DNA of 22,660 nucleotides from Bacteroides sp. 43_108 (GTDB taxonomy: Bacteria; Bacteroidota; Bacteroidia; Bacteroidales; Bacteroidaceae). The notes below the pieces were generated by a model, which worked only from the letters and a program-made list of their open reading frames with translations, had not been told where the DNA came from and made no database searches. The position numbers and the translations under genes were made by a program. Below are positions 8,777-16,661 of this stretch, in pieces. The stretch covers positions 1 through 22,660 of the forward strand of contig MNQS01000153.1 of assembly GCA_001915545.1 (NCBI GenBank), in the 5' to 3' direction. Within the stretch, counting starts at the first letter, position 1. Each line of letters starts with the position of its first letter.

Positions 8777-9448
8777 ATGCTCCCTCTATTGCTTAATAAA
8801 ATCATACAAACAGATAAATTGCTGTTTTTACATTTGGTTACTCAGAAAAACAGAATTTACACCTTTCTCAACCCCGTATCTTACCTCATAGCTTTAGAAA
8901 ACAAATCCCTATTTGAACAATTCGATGGTATTTTTGCCGATGGAGTGACCAGACGTAGTTTTGATATGACCTCCCTTGCTCCCGAATTGTTGAATTACCT
9001 CATGGAAAGCCGTAAAACGCTCTATATCGTAGCCTCGGGTCAAGAACAAGTGGAGTGTTCTGTGAGGATATTTCAAGAGCAGTATCCGGAGTTACGCATT
9101 GCAGGGTTCAGGAACGGATATTTCTCTTCGGATGCTGAAATGAATAAGGAAGCTTCTCATATAGTCGAATTAAATCCGGATTTTCTGATAGTAGGTATGG
9201 GGGCCTTGATGCAGGAAAAGTTTCTGCTTAAGGTAAAAAAGATGGGTTACCAAGGCATCGGCTTTACGTGTGGTGGCTTTGTTCACCAAACGGCAATGAA
9301 TAGGATGCACTATTATCCGAACTGGGTTGATAAGATGAATTTGCGTTTCGTTTATAGAATGTATAAGGAGAAACATACACGTACAAGATATCTGCAAGCT
9401 GCATTCTTGTTTCCGGTACGCTTTATCGGGGAAAGAATTTTCGGATGA
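8777..9448 (+). CDS. WecG/TagA/CpsF family glycosyltransferase (GT26)
   Basis: A 223-residue GT26 protein. Studied members (TagA, WecG) add N-acetylmannosamine or its uronate to an undecaprenyl-diphosphate sugar, usually as the second step of repeat-unit assembly. Seen here: LNPVSYLIAL (31-40), matching the family's N-terminal substrate loop; FADGV (53-57), with D55 at the place of the catalytic aspartate of TagA; VGMGALMQEKF (139-149), which keeps the QE of the G-P-QE motif but lacks the proline; GGFVHQTA (166-173) in place of the more usual GxxFDFxAG; and PNWVDKMNLRFVYRMYKE (181-198). The membrane-associated C-terminal helix is basic. The first codons are AT-rich like the capsule block and the rest has higher GC, so this gene marks the composition boundary. 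Confidence 0.9.
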   Translation: MLPLLLNKIIQTDKLLFLHLVTQKNRIYTFLNPVSYLIALENKSLFEQFDGIFADGVTRRSFDMTSLAPELLNYLMESRKTLYIVASGQEQVECSVRIFQEQYPELRIAGFRNGYFSSDAEMNKEASHIVELNPDFLIVGMGALMQEKFLLKVKKMGYQGIGFTCGGFVHQTAMNRMHYYPNWVDKMNLRFVYRMYKEKHTRTRYLQAAFLFPVRFIGERIFG

Positions 9449-9557
9449 AAGAGCAGACTTTGCTTATTGCCATGTAAATAATGGAGAATGGCAACAACAG
9501 GACGAAGATAGCAGTAGGAATAATTTTTCCGAGTATTTTTAATACATCTGTTTTCAT
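9423..9557 (-). CDS. Small single-span membrane protein, 44 residues
   Basis: A short open frame not obviously explained by neighbours: it fills the 140-base gap between the GT26 gene and the next plus-strand gene, overlapping only the last 26 bases of the former. It starts MKTDVLKILGKIIP, has one hydrophobic segment of about 17-20 residues (roughly 13-32, with PTAIFVLLLPFSIIYMAI), then a basic tail ending IRKFFPR. That is the layout of an N-in or N-out small membrane protein with a positively charged end. On the minus strand, TATATTTG (plus 9562-9569), a perfect Bacteroidetes -7 box, ends four bases before the ATG, which would give a leaderless or nearly leaderless mRNA. No homologue is recognised. 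Its reality depends on conservation, which cannot be judged here. Confidence 0.5.
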   Translation of the reverse strand: MKTDVLKILGKIIPTAIFVLLLPFSIIYMAISKVCSFIRKFFPR

Positions 9558-9561
9558 GCTG

Positions 9562-9569
9562 CAAATATA
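9562..9569 (-). promoter_or_regulatory. Bacteroidetes -7 box for the 44-residue protein
   Basis: The minus strand reads TATATTTG, an exact TAnnTTTG box. The -33 element is weak: TTTC lies 21 bases upstream rather than TTTG. The start of transcription would fall at or next to the ATG of the small reading frame. Confidence 0.45.
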
Positions 9570-9588
9570 AATTAAAATTCATAGAATA

Positions 9589-10443
9589 GTGAAATTAAGA
9601 ACTCTAATATTTCTGGGGGGACTCTTTGGAGGAATGAATGTTATCAAAGGGCAGGCTTTTTATGGTACTACAGGACTACTTCATGCACCTACTGCCGTTA
9701 TGCAGAAAGATAAAACCGTTATGCTGGGAGGAAATATGCTTGATGTAAATATACTTTCCCGATATTGGGTGAGAAGTGAATATCATCCCTATACCTATAA
9801 TTATTATATAAATTGTACTTTGTTTCCTTGGCTGGAAGTAGCATATACTTGTACGTTGGTAAAGGGGATACATGGTTCTTCTTATTGGCCTCAGCAAACT
9901 TGGGGCAGGTTTACCAATCAGGACAGATCGTTTCATTTCCGGTTGAGGGCATGGAAAGAAGGCTGGTGGAAGGCTTGGACGCCTCAGGTAGTGATTGGTG
10001 CGAATGATCCGGGAAGCCATTCTTCAAATGGAGGTGGAGACATAGATTGGGGGGGCGGTGGTAGCGGAAACCACAATTACTTGACACGTTATTATCTGGC
10101 GGCAACGAAACATGTTGAATTTAGTGGAATAGGTACAGTGGGGGTTCATGTAGCTTGGGTTATCGGTAAAGCTATGAGTGATGTGCATTATAGCCGTCCT
10201 GCTGCAGGGGTAAACTTTCATTTTGGCATAAAGGGCGAAGGTTTCTGGCAGAAAGCTCTGAATGGATTTAATCTGATGGCGGAAGTGTGTCCCGGACATG
10301 CGGAAGATCTGCATACAGCAACTTATACTGTGAATGTGGGTGGAACTTATTCAATATGGAAAGACCATATCAATCTTATTGCTGAACTGAATGACGGTAA
10401 ATTTTTTAGCGGAGGTATATTCTTTAAATTACATCTCAAATAA
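9589..10443 (+). CDS. YjbH-like outer-membrane beta-barrel protein
   Basis: A 284-residue exported protein. The N-terminus MKLRTLIFLGGLFGGMNVIKGQA looks like a signal peptide cut near GQA-FYG. The mature part opens with FYGTTGLLHAPTAVMQKDKT, resembling the G-x-TGL-x-PTA start of YjbH-like proteins (PF06082), which are outer-membrane barrels linked to exopolysaccharide production. It then alternates polar and aromatic residues as in beta-strands, and ends in F-K-L-H-L-K, with an aromatic residue near the C-terminus. A glycine-rich loop (GGGDIDWGGGGSGN, about 148-161) is notable. Start is GTG at 9589; no ATG lies suitably upstream. Enterobacterial YjbH is about 700 residues, so this is a short, single-domain form. 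Its place directly after the capsule block suggests a role in polysaccharide secretion or surface attachment, but that is inference. Confidence 0.75.
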   Translation: MKLRTLIFLGGLFGGMNVIKGQAFYGTTGLLHAPTAVMQKDKTVMLGGNMLDVNILSRYWVRSEYHPYTYNYYINCTLFPWLEVAYTCTLVKGIHGSSYWPQQTWGRFTNQDRSFHFRLRAWKEGWWKAWTPQVVIGANDPGSHSSNGGGDIDWGGGGSGNHNYLTRYYLAATKHVEFSGIGTVGVHVAWVIGKAMSDVHYSRPAAGVNFHFGIKGEGFWQKALNGFNLMAEVCPGHAEDLHTATYTVNVGGTYSIWKDHINLIAELNDGKFFSGGIFFKLHLK

Positions 10444-10471
10444 CTGACTTGATTTCTAGTGGATGAAGCAT

Positions 10472-10522
10472 TATAAGAATAGCCGGAATCACTTGGAAAA
10501 AGTAGTTCCGGCTATTCTTATA
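10472..10522. terminator. Bidirectional terminator hairpin
   Basis: Positions 10472-10488 and 10506-10522 are perfect 17-base reverse complements (arm TATAAGAATAGCCGGAA) around a 17-base loop that itself contains ACTT/AAGT. It lies between the convergent YjbH-like gene and the acyltransferase gene, so it can stop transcripts from both sides. There is no long T-run directly after the stem in either direction, but the stem ends are AT-rich. Confidence 0.8.
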
Positions 10523-10549
10523 TAACGATATTTGTATGTCCTGTTTTTA

Positions 10550-11710
10550 TTATCCTACAATGTATTTAGCATTCTTGCCGCTTATTTTACGAATGAATAC
10601 CACAAGCAGCCACGATACGCCAAATGCCACGACTGCGGCAGCGGGAATTTGTAAAGGCACGGGAACACCGATATTGCGCATCAGGACTACACCCGGACCT
10701 GTGAAAAAATAATGTATCATATAGATGCCAAAACCACATACGGTCAAGTTTGCCAGCATACGCTGGATCAGTTCTGAGCGTACTTTTACTTTCTTGGCTA
10801 TGAGGAAGAAGGGGATAGTCATCATAATCACATTCAAAGAATTATAGGTGAAGAACAGTTCTAACATTTCATCAGTGCATTGTGGTAATGCGGTCATGTG
10901 GCGGAAACCGAAGAATGTGACCATGTAACCTGCCAGAAACATGGGGATACAGACTGACAGTGTCTTACTCCATGACCAGTCGTGGTTGCGCAGATAGTGT
11001 CCCAATAGCAAGTACCCGTTGAATCCGGCAAAATAATAGAGCATATTGAACGAGTTCCACGCACAGCCTCCCCAAATGTATGGGGATACGAACTGATAAT
11101 AATAAGGTAACAAGCCGGTTATTCCCCATGCGACAAGAAACCATAGTTTGGCTTTCTCCGAGGCCTTTTCTACCCATGCGGAGAAAATAGGAAGGTATAG
11201 ATATAATCCGATAAGCAGATAGATATACCACATATGTACGTCTAATAAAGAGAAATTGAGAGGCATTTCTGCTATATAACCCAATGATACGTTGAGTGAC
11301 TGACGGGCGGCTTCTTCACCGCTATAAGGGAAAAAGTCAAGGATTATTTCAGGATTAAGTCCCAACAATCCTGTAAACCAGGGAAATAAATTATAAATGA
11401 CACTCCAGATAAGGAACGGCCAGAATACACGGCTGATTCTTTTTTTGTAGAAAGCGGATATTTCGCCACGTACGGGGAGCAGCAATGCTCCTGTAATCAT
11501 GACAAACAGTGGGACACACGGACGGAGAAAGGCTCCGTAGGCGGCTCCCCAGAATTTGATTTCATCAATGTTGGCTGGCGGTTCGCCGGGGTAAAAGTTG
11601 AACGGGTCTGCACTATGGCAGCAAACTACGGTGAACATGGCTACCAAACGAACGACATCCAGCCATACCACATGTTTTCTTGTGGTGTTCATAGCAATAG
11701 GTTGATTCAT
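10550..11710 (-). CDS. Acyltransferase 3 family membrane protein
   Basis: A 386-residue integral membrane protein of the acyltransferase 3 family (PF01757), whose members such as OafA, WecH and NodX acetylate or acylate sugars at the membrane. The N-terminus has the family start WLDVVRLVAMFTVVCCHS, containing the conserved R and the H of the proposed active site. A second typical element, LFVMITGALLLPVRGEISAFYKKRISRVFWPFLIWSVIYN, follows. About ten hydrophobic segments are visible. It is a single gene, set apart by terminators from both neighbours, and has GC content higher than the capsule block. Modification of the nearby capsule is possible but it is transcribed away from it and could act on another glycan. 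A start at the second methionine (MNTTRK) is also possible. Confidence 0.88.
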   Translation of the reverse strand: MNQPIAMNTTRKHVVWLDVVRLVAMFTVVCCHSADPFNFYPGEPPANIDEIKFWGAAYGAFLRPCVPLFVMITGALLLPVRGEISAFYKKRISRVFWPFLIWSVIYNLFPWFTGLLGLNPEIILDFFPYSGEEAARQSLNVSLGYIAEMPLNFSLLDVHMWYIYLLIGLYLYLPIFSAWVEKASEKAKLWFLVAWGITGLLPYYYQFVSPYIWGGCAWNSFNMLYYFAGFNGYLLLGHYLRNHDWSWSKTLSVCIPMFLAGYMVTFFGFRHMTALPQCTDEMLELFFTYNSLNVIMMTIPFFLIAKKVKVRSELIQRMLANLTVCGFGIYMIHYFFTGPGVVLMRNIGVPVPLQIPAAAVVAFGVSWLLVVFIRKISGKNAKYIVG

Positions 11711-11735
11711 AATTTAATTTTTGATTTGACAGGCA

Positions 11736-11743
11736 CAAAGGTA
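11736..11743 (-). promoter_or_regulatory. -7 box upstream of the acyltransferase gene
   Basis: The minus strand reads TACCTTTG, an exact TAnnTTTG box, ending 25 bases before the ATG at 11710. No TTTG is seen at the normal -33 distance, so strength cannot be judged. Confidence 0.55.
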
Positions 11744-11817
11744 CGCTTTCTCTGAGGATTATTTCTTGCTTTGGAACAAAAAATAAAAAGAACTATCCGC
11801 AATCATACTACAAAATG

Positions 11818-11874
11818 AGAATCCTCCCACTGCAAGAGTCACAATCATTTGTCTTTTGCAGGGGGAGGAATTCT
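11818..11874 (-). terminator. Terminator hairpin after the M3 peptidase gene
   Basis: AGAATCCTCCCACTGCAA (11818-11835) pairs with TTGCAGGGGGAGGAATTCT (11856-11874) with one mismatch and one bulge; the loop is 20 bases. It starts 17 bases downstream of the peptidase stop on the minus strand and is followed in that direction by CATTTTG. It separates the peptidase from the acyltransferase transcript. Confidence 0.75.
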
Positions 11875-11890
11875 ATTTAGGGTTAGAGGG

Positions 11891-13996
11891 TTATTTTAGT
11901 CCTCTGTTCTTCAACAAGGGATCAATACCGGGTTCTTTGCCACGGAAATTGACATACATGTCCATTGCATCGTCAATGCAGCCGGGAGTGAGGATATATT
12001 TGCGGAACTTTCCTGCTACTTCTTGATTAAAGATATCGCCTGTTTCCTTGTATGCCTCGTATGCGTCACAATCCAGCACTTCTGCCCAAATATAACTATA
12101 GTAACCGGCAGTATATCCACCACCCATGGTGTGGTTGAAATAAGTGGTGCGATAGCGTGACGGAATTTGTTTCAGCAATCCGCGCTTACCTAATGTTTCT
12201 GCTTCGAACTGCATAACGTCCATATCATCGGGAATTTCTTTTAATACATGATAATCCATATCCAGCAGGGAAGCAGCTAAATATTCAGCCGTAGCGAAGC
12301 CTTGTCCGTATTTGCCACTCTTGTCCATTTTTTCAACCAGTCCGGCAGGAATAACTTCACCTGTCTGATAATGTTTGGCATATACATTCAATACCTCCGG
12401 TTCAAAAGCCCAATGCTCATCTATCTGTGACGGCAGTTCTACAAAATCACGCGGAACACTAGCCACACCATAATAATGTACATCTTTGAAAAGATTATGT
12501 AAAGCGTGTCCGAATTCGTGGAACAAGGTATTCGCTTCGTCTGCACTGAGCAAAGCGGGTTGTCTGGCTGCCGGTTTGGTAAAGTTGCATACCACGGTTA
12601 CTACAGGAGCCACTTTCTTGCCGTCCTTGTAGGTCTGTGAACGATAGCTTCCGCACCATGCGCCACCTTTCTTGCTGGCACGCGGAAAGAAGTCCATATA
12701 GAGTACACCTAGATGAGAACCGTCTTTGTCCTTACATTCGAATGCCTGTGCATCGGGATGAGGGAGGGGAAGATTGTCCAGCTGGGTGAAAGTGATACCG
12801 TACAGTTTGTTGGCAACATAGAACACACCGTCACGTACGTTTTCCAGTTTCAGATAAGGACGTACCTGATTTTCATCCAAGTCGAATTTGGCTTTCTTGG
12901 CTCGGTCTGCATAATAACGCCAGTCCCAACCTTCAGCTGTGAAGGTTTTTCCGTCTTTCTTTATTTCGGCATTGATATCTGCCAGTTCTTCTTTGGCTTT
13001 GGACAGAGTAGGTGTCCAAATCTGATCTAATAATTTATATACGGCATCCGGTGTTTTTGCCATACGTTCTTCCAGTGCAAAGGAAGCATAGTTTTCATAT
13101 CCCATCATCTTGGCTTTTTCCAGACGGGCCTTGAGCAGTTTGCGCACCACTTCCTTGTTGTCGTATTCATTTCCGTTATTTCCTCTGTTAATGTATCCTT
13201 TGAATATCTTTTCACGCAGGTCTCGGTTATCGGCATATTGCAGGAAAGGCATGACGCTGGGATTATGCAGGGTGAAAATCCATTTGCCTTCCATGCCTGC
13301 TTCTTTAGCTGTTTCGGCAGCACTGGCAATCAGGTTTTGGGGTAATCCGGCTAAGTCTTCTTCTTTGTCCACGATCAATTGGAAAGCATTGGTTTCCTTC
13401 TGCATATTTTGGCCGAAGGTGAGCTGTAACATGGAAATCTCACTATTTAATTCACGCAGTTTTTTTTGACTTTCGGCATCCAGATTGGCACCTCCACGTA
13501 CAAAATCTTTATAGGTTTCTTCCAACAACTTCTTTTGCTCTTTGTCCAAATTGCCGGGATTTTCATAGACAGCTTTGATGCGTGCAAAAAGTTTTTCATT
13601 TAAGGCGATGTCATCACTGTGTTTTGATTGTAGTGGAGAGAGTTCACGGCTCAGTGCGTCCATTTCATCATTGGTATTGGCGCTTTTCAGTCCGTAGAAT
13701 ACGGTGCTGACTTTACGAAGTAACGCTCCGCTTTGATCCAGTGCTGCAATGGTATTCTGGAAAGTGGCGGGTTCGGGGTTGTTCACTATAGCGTCAATCT
13801 CTTTCTGTTGTTCTTCCATGCCCTGCAAAAAGGCGGGTTTGTAATGTTCCATCTTGATTTGGTCGAAAGGAGGAACCTGGAAGGGAGTTGTGTACTCTGA
13901 AAGGAATGGATTTCCGGTAGGGGCTGCCTGTTTCCCTTGCGAACCGCAACCGCTTAATATGGCAACCGCACAGGCTGCCAAAAGAATGTGTTTCAT
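11891..13996 (-). CDS. dcp: M3 family zinc peptidase, Dcp-like lipoprotein
   Basis: A 701-residue oligopeptidase of family M3, subgroup of dipeptidyl carboxypeptidase (Dcp), which releases C-terminal dipeptides. The zinc site HEFGHALH (493-500) gives H493, E494 and H497; the third ligand is expected at E520 in RDFVELPSQ. The surrounding WDWRYYADRAKK (357-368), GAWCGSYRSQ (445-454) and the C-terminal HTMGGGYTAGYYSYIWAEVLDCDA also fit the family. The N-terminus MKHILLAACAVAILSGCGSQ is an SPII signal with lipobox LSGC, cleaved before C17, so the enzyme is probably anchored in the envelope rather than cytoplasmic as in E. coli. The frame is open to 14053, but the ATG at 13996 is chosen because it starts the signal peptide and lies just downstream of a promoter box. 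The gene stands alone between terminator and divergent promoter region. Confidence 0.93.
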   Translation of the reverse strand: MKHILLAACAVAILSGCGSQGKQAAPTGNPFLSEYTTPFQVPPFDQIKMEHYKPAFLQGMEEQQKEIDAIVNNPEPATFQNTIAALDQSGALLRKVSTVFYGLKSANTNDEMDALSRELSPLQSKHSDDIALNEKLFARIKAVYENPGNLDKEQKKLLEETYKDFVRGGANLDAESQKKLRELNSEISMLQLTFGQNMQKETNAFQLIVDKEEDLAGLPQNLIASAAETAKEAGMEGKWIFTLHNPSVMPFLQYADNRDLREKIFKGYINRGNNGNEYDNKEVVRKLLKARLEKAKMMGYENYASFALEERMAKTPDAVYKLLDQIWTPTLSKAKEELADINAEIKKDGKTFTAEGWDWRYYADRAKKAKFDLDENQVRPYLKLENVRDGVFYVANKLYGITFTQLDNLPLPHPDAQAFECKDKDGSHLGVLYMDFFPRASKKGGAWCGSYRSQTYKDGKKVAPVVTVVCNFTKPAARQPALLSADEANTLFHEFGHALHNLFKDVHYYGVASVPRDFVELPSQIDEHWAFEPEVLNVYAKHYQTGEVIPAGLVEKMDKSGKYGQGFATAEYLAASLLDMDYHVLKEIPDDMDVMQFEAETLGKRGLLKQIPSRYRTTYFNHTMGGGYTAGYYSYIWAEVLDCDAYEAYKETGDIFNQEVAGKFRKYILTPGCIDDAMDMYVNFRGKEPGIDPLLKNRGLK

Positions 13997-14024
13997 AATA
14001 ATTTGTTTTATATAGGTGATAATG

Positions 14025-14054
14025 CAAAGATAGTAAAATAAGGCAAATTCCAAT
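14025..14054 (-). promoter_or_regulatory. Promoter of the M3 peptidase gene
   Basis: The minus strand reads TATCTTTG (plus 14025-14032), an exact TAnnTTTG -7 box, 28 bases before the ATG at 13996. A weak ATTG (plus 14051-14054) stands 18 bases upstream as a possible -33 element. The box lies inside the longer open frame, which supports the downstream start. Confidence 0.6.
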
Positions 14055-14089
14055 AAGTTTGAAGCGTAGAACTATTTGTTTGTTTTCAT

Positions 14090-14135
14090 AGTCTGTCTAA
14101 TTATCATACATCATTGTCTAATAATTAGACAGACT
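14090..14135 (+). promoter_or_regulatory. Operator-like TGTCTAAT repeat set
   Basis: TGTCTAAT occurs at 14094-14101 and 14115-14122, exactly 21 bases apart (two helical turns), and its reverse complement ATTAGACA at 14124-14131 makes a 17-base palindrome with the second copy (centre A at 14123). The outer copies also form a perfect 15-bp inverted repeat (14090-14104 with 14121-14135). It lies about 80-120 bases upstream of the start expected from the -24/-12 promoter, the normal place for an enhancer-binding protein of the NtrC class. It could also be read as a hairpin, but no gene ends here, so a DNA site is preferred. Confidence 0.65.
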
Positions 14136-14185
14136 GTTTCTTTTTGTTATTTTGCAATGTGTTGTTAATCAGTTGTTTGTTTGCG

Positions 14186-14201
14186 TGGCACGGTTTTGGC
14201 A
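14186..14201 (+). promoter_or_regulatory. Probable sigma-54 (-24/-12) promoter
   Basis: TGGCACG (14186-14192), four bases, then TGGCA (14197-14201). This equals the sigma-54 consensus TGGCACG-N4-TTGCA except for one base in the -12 element; the invariant GG and GC are present at the right spacing. Transcription should begin near 14212, leaving a leader of about 105 bases. No TAnnTTTG box is seen on the plus strand between here and the start codon. Confidence 0.7.
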
Positions 14202-14317
14202 TTTATATTATAGAGAACGAATTATAGAAACTTTAGTTTCTTATACACTTTATGGGAAGTAACGTTGTGAAACGGGACTTCTCTCTTTTAAAATAATAAT
14301 AATTAAAAACACGAAAT

Positions 14318-16627
14318 ATGAAACAGATTTATTATGTCATTCAGGCTTTGATACATGGACGTGGAGCTAATATTATAAAAGTCGTTTCGTTAGGCTTGGG
14401 CCTGACTATGAGTATTCTGCTTTTCTCAAGAGTTGTGTATGAGCAGAGTTTTGATACTTGTTTTAAGGATCATGATAAATTATACCAATTGTGGAATATA
14501 TGGACAGTAAATGGAGAGCCTTTTCCTCCGAGTGAGTTCATTATCGGTGCAGCTGCCGGAGGCATACTGGATGCAATGCCGGAAATTGTGGAATCGGCGG
14601 CAAGTACAGGCTCGTGGCCGGTTTCGGCACCTATTTATAACGGGAGTGTCCGCTTTGATGATTTTAAAGTTGCTGCTGATTCATTGTTTTTTCAGACAAT
14701 GGGTATTGAGGTCTTGAGTGGTGATCCGGTACGTGAATTGCAGCAAAAAGATGTAATTTTCCTGAGTAAAGATTTGGCGGATAAAATGTTTGGCGGTGAG
14801 AACCCGATTGGTAAAATAATTAGTTTCAATAAGGAAATTGAGTTGATAGTCAAAGGAACGTATGCTGCTTTACCTGAGAATTGTACTATGCGACCGAAGG
14901 CTGTCATTTCCTTGCCTTCTATCTGGAGCCGCCGGATAGGAAATTATTCATGGAACGGTGGGGACAGCTGGAAAGAATATATCCGGTTGAAGCAGGATAT
15001 TGATTTGGATGAATTGAACAAGCGTATTGATATGGTAGTACAGCAACATATTCCCAGAAGTGATAAGTTGGGAATCACTGTCATGGCAAAACCTGTTCGG
15101 GATACGTACCGTGGATATGATGAAGTGAAAAGAATGCGTAATATTATGCTTATTTTAGGTATATCTATTTTGTTTATCACGACATTGAATTATGTGTTGA
15201 TTTCTATTTCTTCATTGAGCCGGCGTGCCAAAAGTATTGGTGTTCATAAATGCAGCGGAGCGGGAACGGGTACTGTTTTTGGTATGTTTATGTGGGAAAC
15301 CGGTATTATTATTTTGCTTTCATTGTTTTTGATGGTTTTTTTAATGTTTAATTTCCGGGAATTTGTGGAAGATACTACAGCTGCTAAACTGGAGTCTCTT
15401 TTTGCGGTGGAACGTATTTGGGTGCCTTTTGGAGTGACTGCTGTCTTATTCCTCATTGGTGGTGTGCTGCCGGGACGAATTTTTTCAAAGATACCGGTCA
15501 CACAGGTTTTCCGGCGTTATACAGAGGGTAAGAAAGGATGGAAACGTCCGTTATTGTTTATCCAATTTGCAGGAGTGGCTTTTATATGTGGATTGATGTG
15601 TGTAGTGATGCTCCAGTATCATTATGTTATTAATAAAGATCCGGGTTATAATCCTGAGCGGGTAGTGATTGGCGTTAATAATGCACCGGATGCTAAAGCC
15701 CGGCTTGCTGCCCGTCACTTTTATGAGGGGCTTCCATACGTGGAAGCATTGACTTCGGCAACTAGCTATCCGTCTAATGGATATAGCGGGCAGATGATAC
15801 CGGATGAGAAAGGAACGAGTCTTTTTTCCAGCCGTTATGATTTTACTCAGGAGAATTATGTAGCTTTTATGGGAATGGTCATACAGCAAGGGCGTGTGCC
15901 TCGTGAATCCGGTGAGGTGGCTGTCAATGAGGAATTTGTACGGAGAATGCATTGGGGAAAAGATGTTTTAGGTAAGAGTATACAGACAGAAGAAGGCCGT
16001 GTCAAAATAGTAGGTGTGATTAAAGATTTTAATATTGGCGGATTCTACTCAGAGCTGAAACCGTTTGTCTTGCATCATCATCCCAAAGATTTGGCTGATC
16101 TTGTTTATCTCCGTCTGAAGGAACCCTTTGGTGAGAATCTTCAGAAACTGAAGCGTGATGCTACCGAAGCTTTTCCTAATCAAACAGTCGGCTTTGAAAG
16201 CTTGGAACAAAAAATGGCGGATAGTTATAATTCCGTTCGTGTATTTCGTAATGCGACTTTATTGGCGGCAATTGCCATTTTGTTTATTACTTTGATGGGA
16301 CTGATAGGCTATATTAATGATGAATTACAGCGACGTTCGAAAGAAATTGCTATTCGTAAAGTGAATGGAGCTGAGTCATTTGCGATATTGGAAATGTTGG
16401 TGCAAGATGTTCTTTGGATTTCTTTCCCGGCTGTAGTCGCAGGTACACTAGGGGCATGGTATGTAGGTGGTTTATGGATGGAACAGTTTGCTGTGACTGT
16501 AGGTTCGCTTGTTCCTTATTATGTATGTGTAGCTATCGTGGTCTTGATATTGATTGTCAGTTGTGTCATTTCCAAAACATGGCGCATTGCCAATGAGAAT
16601 CCAGTAAAGAGTATTAAATCAGAATAA
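14318..16627 (+). CDS. MacB/FtsX-type ABC permease (first copy)
   Basis: A 769-residue permease with two FtsX units, as in the long MacB-like permeases of Bacteroidetes. Order: N-terminal membrane helix (about 17-40), periplasmic MacB-PCD domain to about 270, three membrane helices (about 275-390) with the cytoplasmic [14 protein letters not shown] near 308, a central helix after GKKGWKRPLLF (about 404-430), a second periplasmic domain, and three C-terminal helices with [15 protein letters not shown] near 677. The two motifs GVHKCSGA and AIRKVNGAE are the same coupling element repeated. Such proteins work with an ATPase to move lipids, peptides or drugs or to drive extracytoplasmic events. 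It is the first gene after the sigma-54-like promoter and lies 34 bases before the ATPase. It is less like the other two permeases than they are like each other. Substrate unknown. Confidence 0.9.
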   Translation: MKQIYYVIQALIHGRGANIIKVVSLGLGLTMSILLFSRVVYEQSFDTCFKDHDKLYQLWNIWTVNGEPFPPSEFIIGAAAGGILDAMPEIVESAASTGSWPVSAPIYNGSVRFDDFKVAADSLFFQTMGIEVLSGDPVRELQQKDVIFLSKDLADKMFGGENPIGKIISFNKEIELIVKGTYAALPENCTMRPKAVISLPSIWSRRIGNYSWNGGDSWKEYIRLKQDIDLDELNKRIDMVVQQHIPRSDKLGITVMAKPVRDTYRGYDEVKRMRNIMLILGISILFITTLNYVLISISSLSRRAKSIGVHKCSGAGTGTVFGMFMWETGIIILLSLFLMVFLMFNFREFVEDTTAAKLESLFAVERIWVPFGVTAVLFLIGGVLPGRIFSKIPVTQVFRRYTEGKKGWKRPLLFIQFAGVAFICGLMCVVMLQYHYVINKDPGYNPERVVIGVNNAPDAKARLAARHFYEGLPYVEALTSATSYPSNGYSGQMIPDEKGTSLFSSRYDFTQENYVAFMGMVIQQGRVPRESGEVAVNEEFVRRMHWGKDVLGKSIQTEEGRVKIVGVIKDFNIGGFYSELKPFVLHHHPKDLADLVYLRLKEPFGENLQKLKRDATEAFPNQTVGFESLEQKMADSYNSVRVFRNATLLAAIAILFITLMGLIGYINDELQRRSKEIAIRKVNGAESFAILEMLVQDVLWISFPAVVAGTLGAWYVGGLWMEQFAVTVGSLVPYYVCVAIVVLILIVSCVISKTWRIANENPVKSIKSE

Positions 16628-16661
16628 AGATCAATAGAACAAACAATTAAAATTTATTATT

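Larger units (their letters stand above)
13997..14317. other. 321-base divergent regulatory intergenic region
   Basis: No convincing gene is seen. It holds, in order, the minus-strand promoter of the peptidase gene, the TGTCTAAT repeat set, the -24/-12 promoter and an AT-rich leader. The leader has a small GAAACTTTAGTTTC stem (14227-14240) of uncertain meaning and an AT-rich stretch immediately before the permease ATG. Confidence 0.7.

Noticed and set aside
9352..9582. A 76-codon minus-strand frame that overlaps the 44-residue candidate in another frame.
   Set aside because: Much of it lies antisense to the GT26 gene, it has no signal or domain, and the 44-residue frame fits the gap and the promoter box better.
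13997..14053. A longer start for the M3 peptidase, 19 codons upstream.
   Set aside because: It would place residues before a complete lipoprotein signal peptide and would span the TATCTTTG promoter box.
14090..14135. A transcription terminator between the divergent genes, because of the 15-bp stem.
   Set aside because: No gene ends toward this site on either strand; direct repeats at 21 bases and the position upstream of the -24/-12 promoter fit an operator better.
14252..14296. A 14-codon reading frame in the leader of the permease operon.
   Set aside because: It is very short, has no visible ribosome-binding context and no regulatory stem around it; chance is sufficient.
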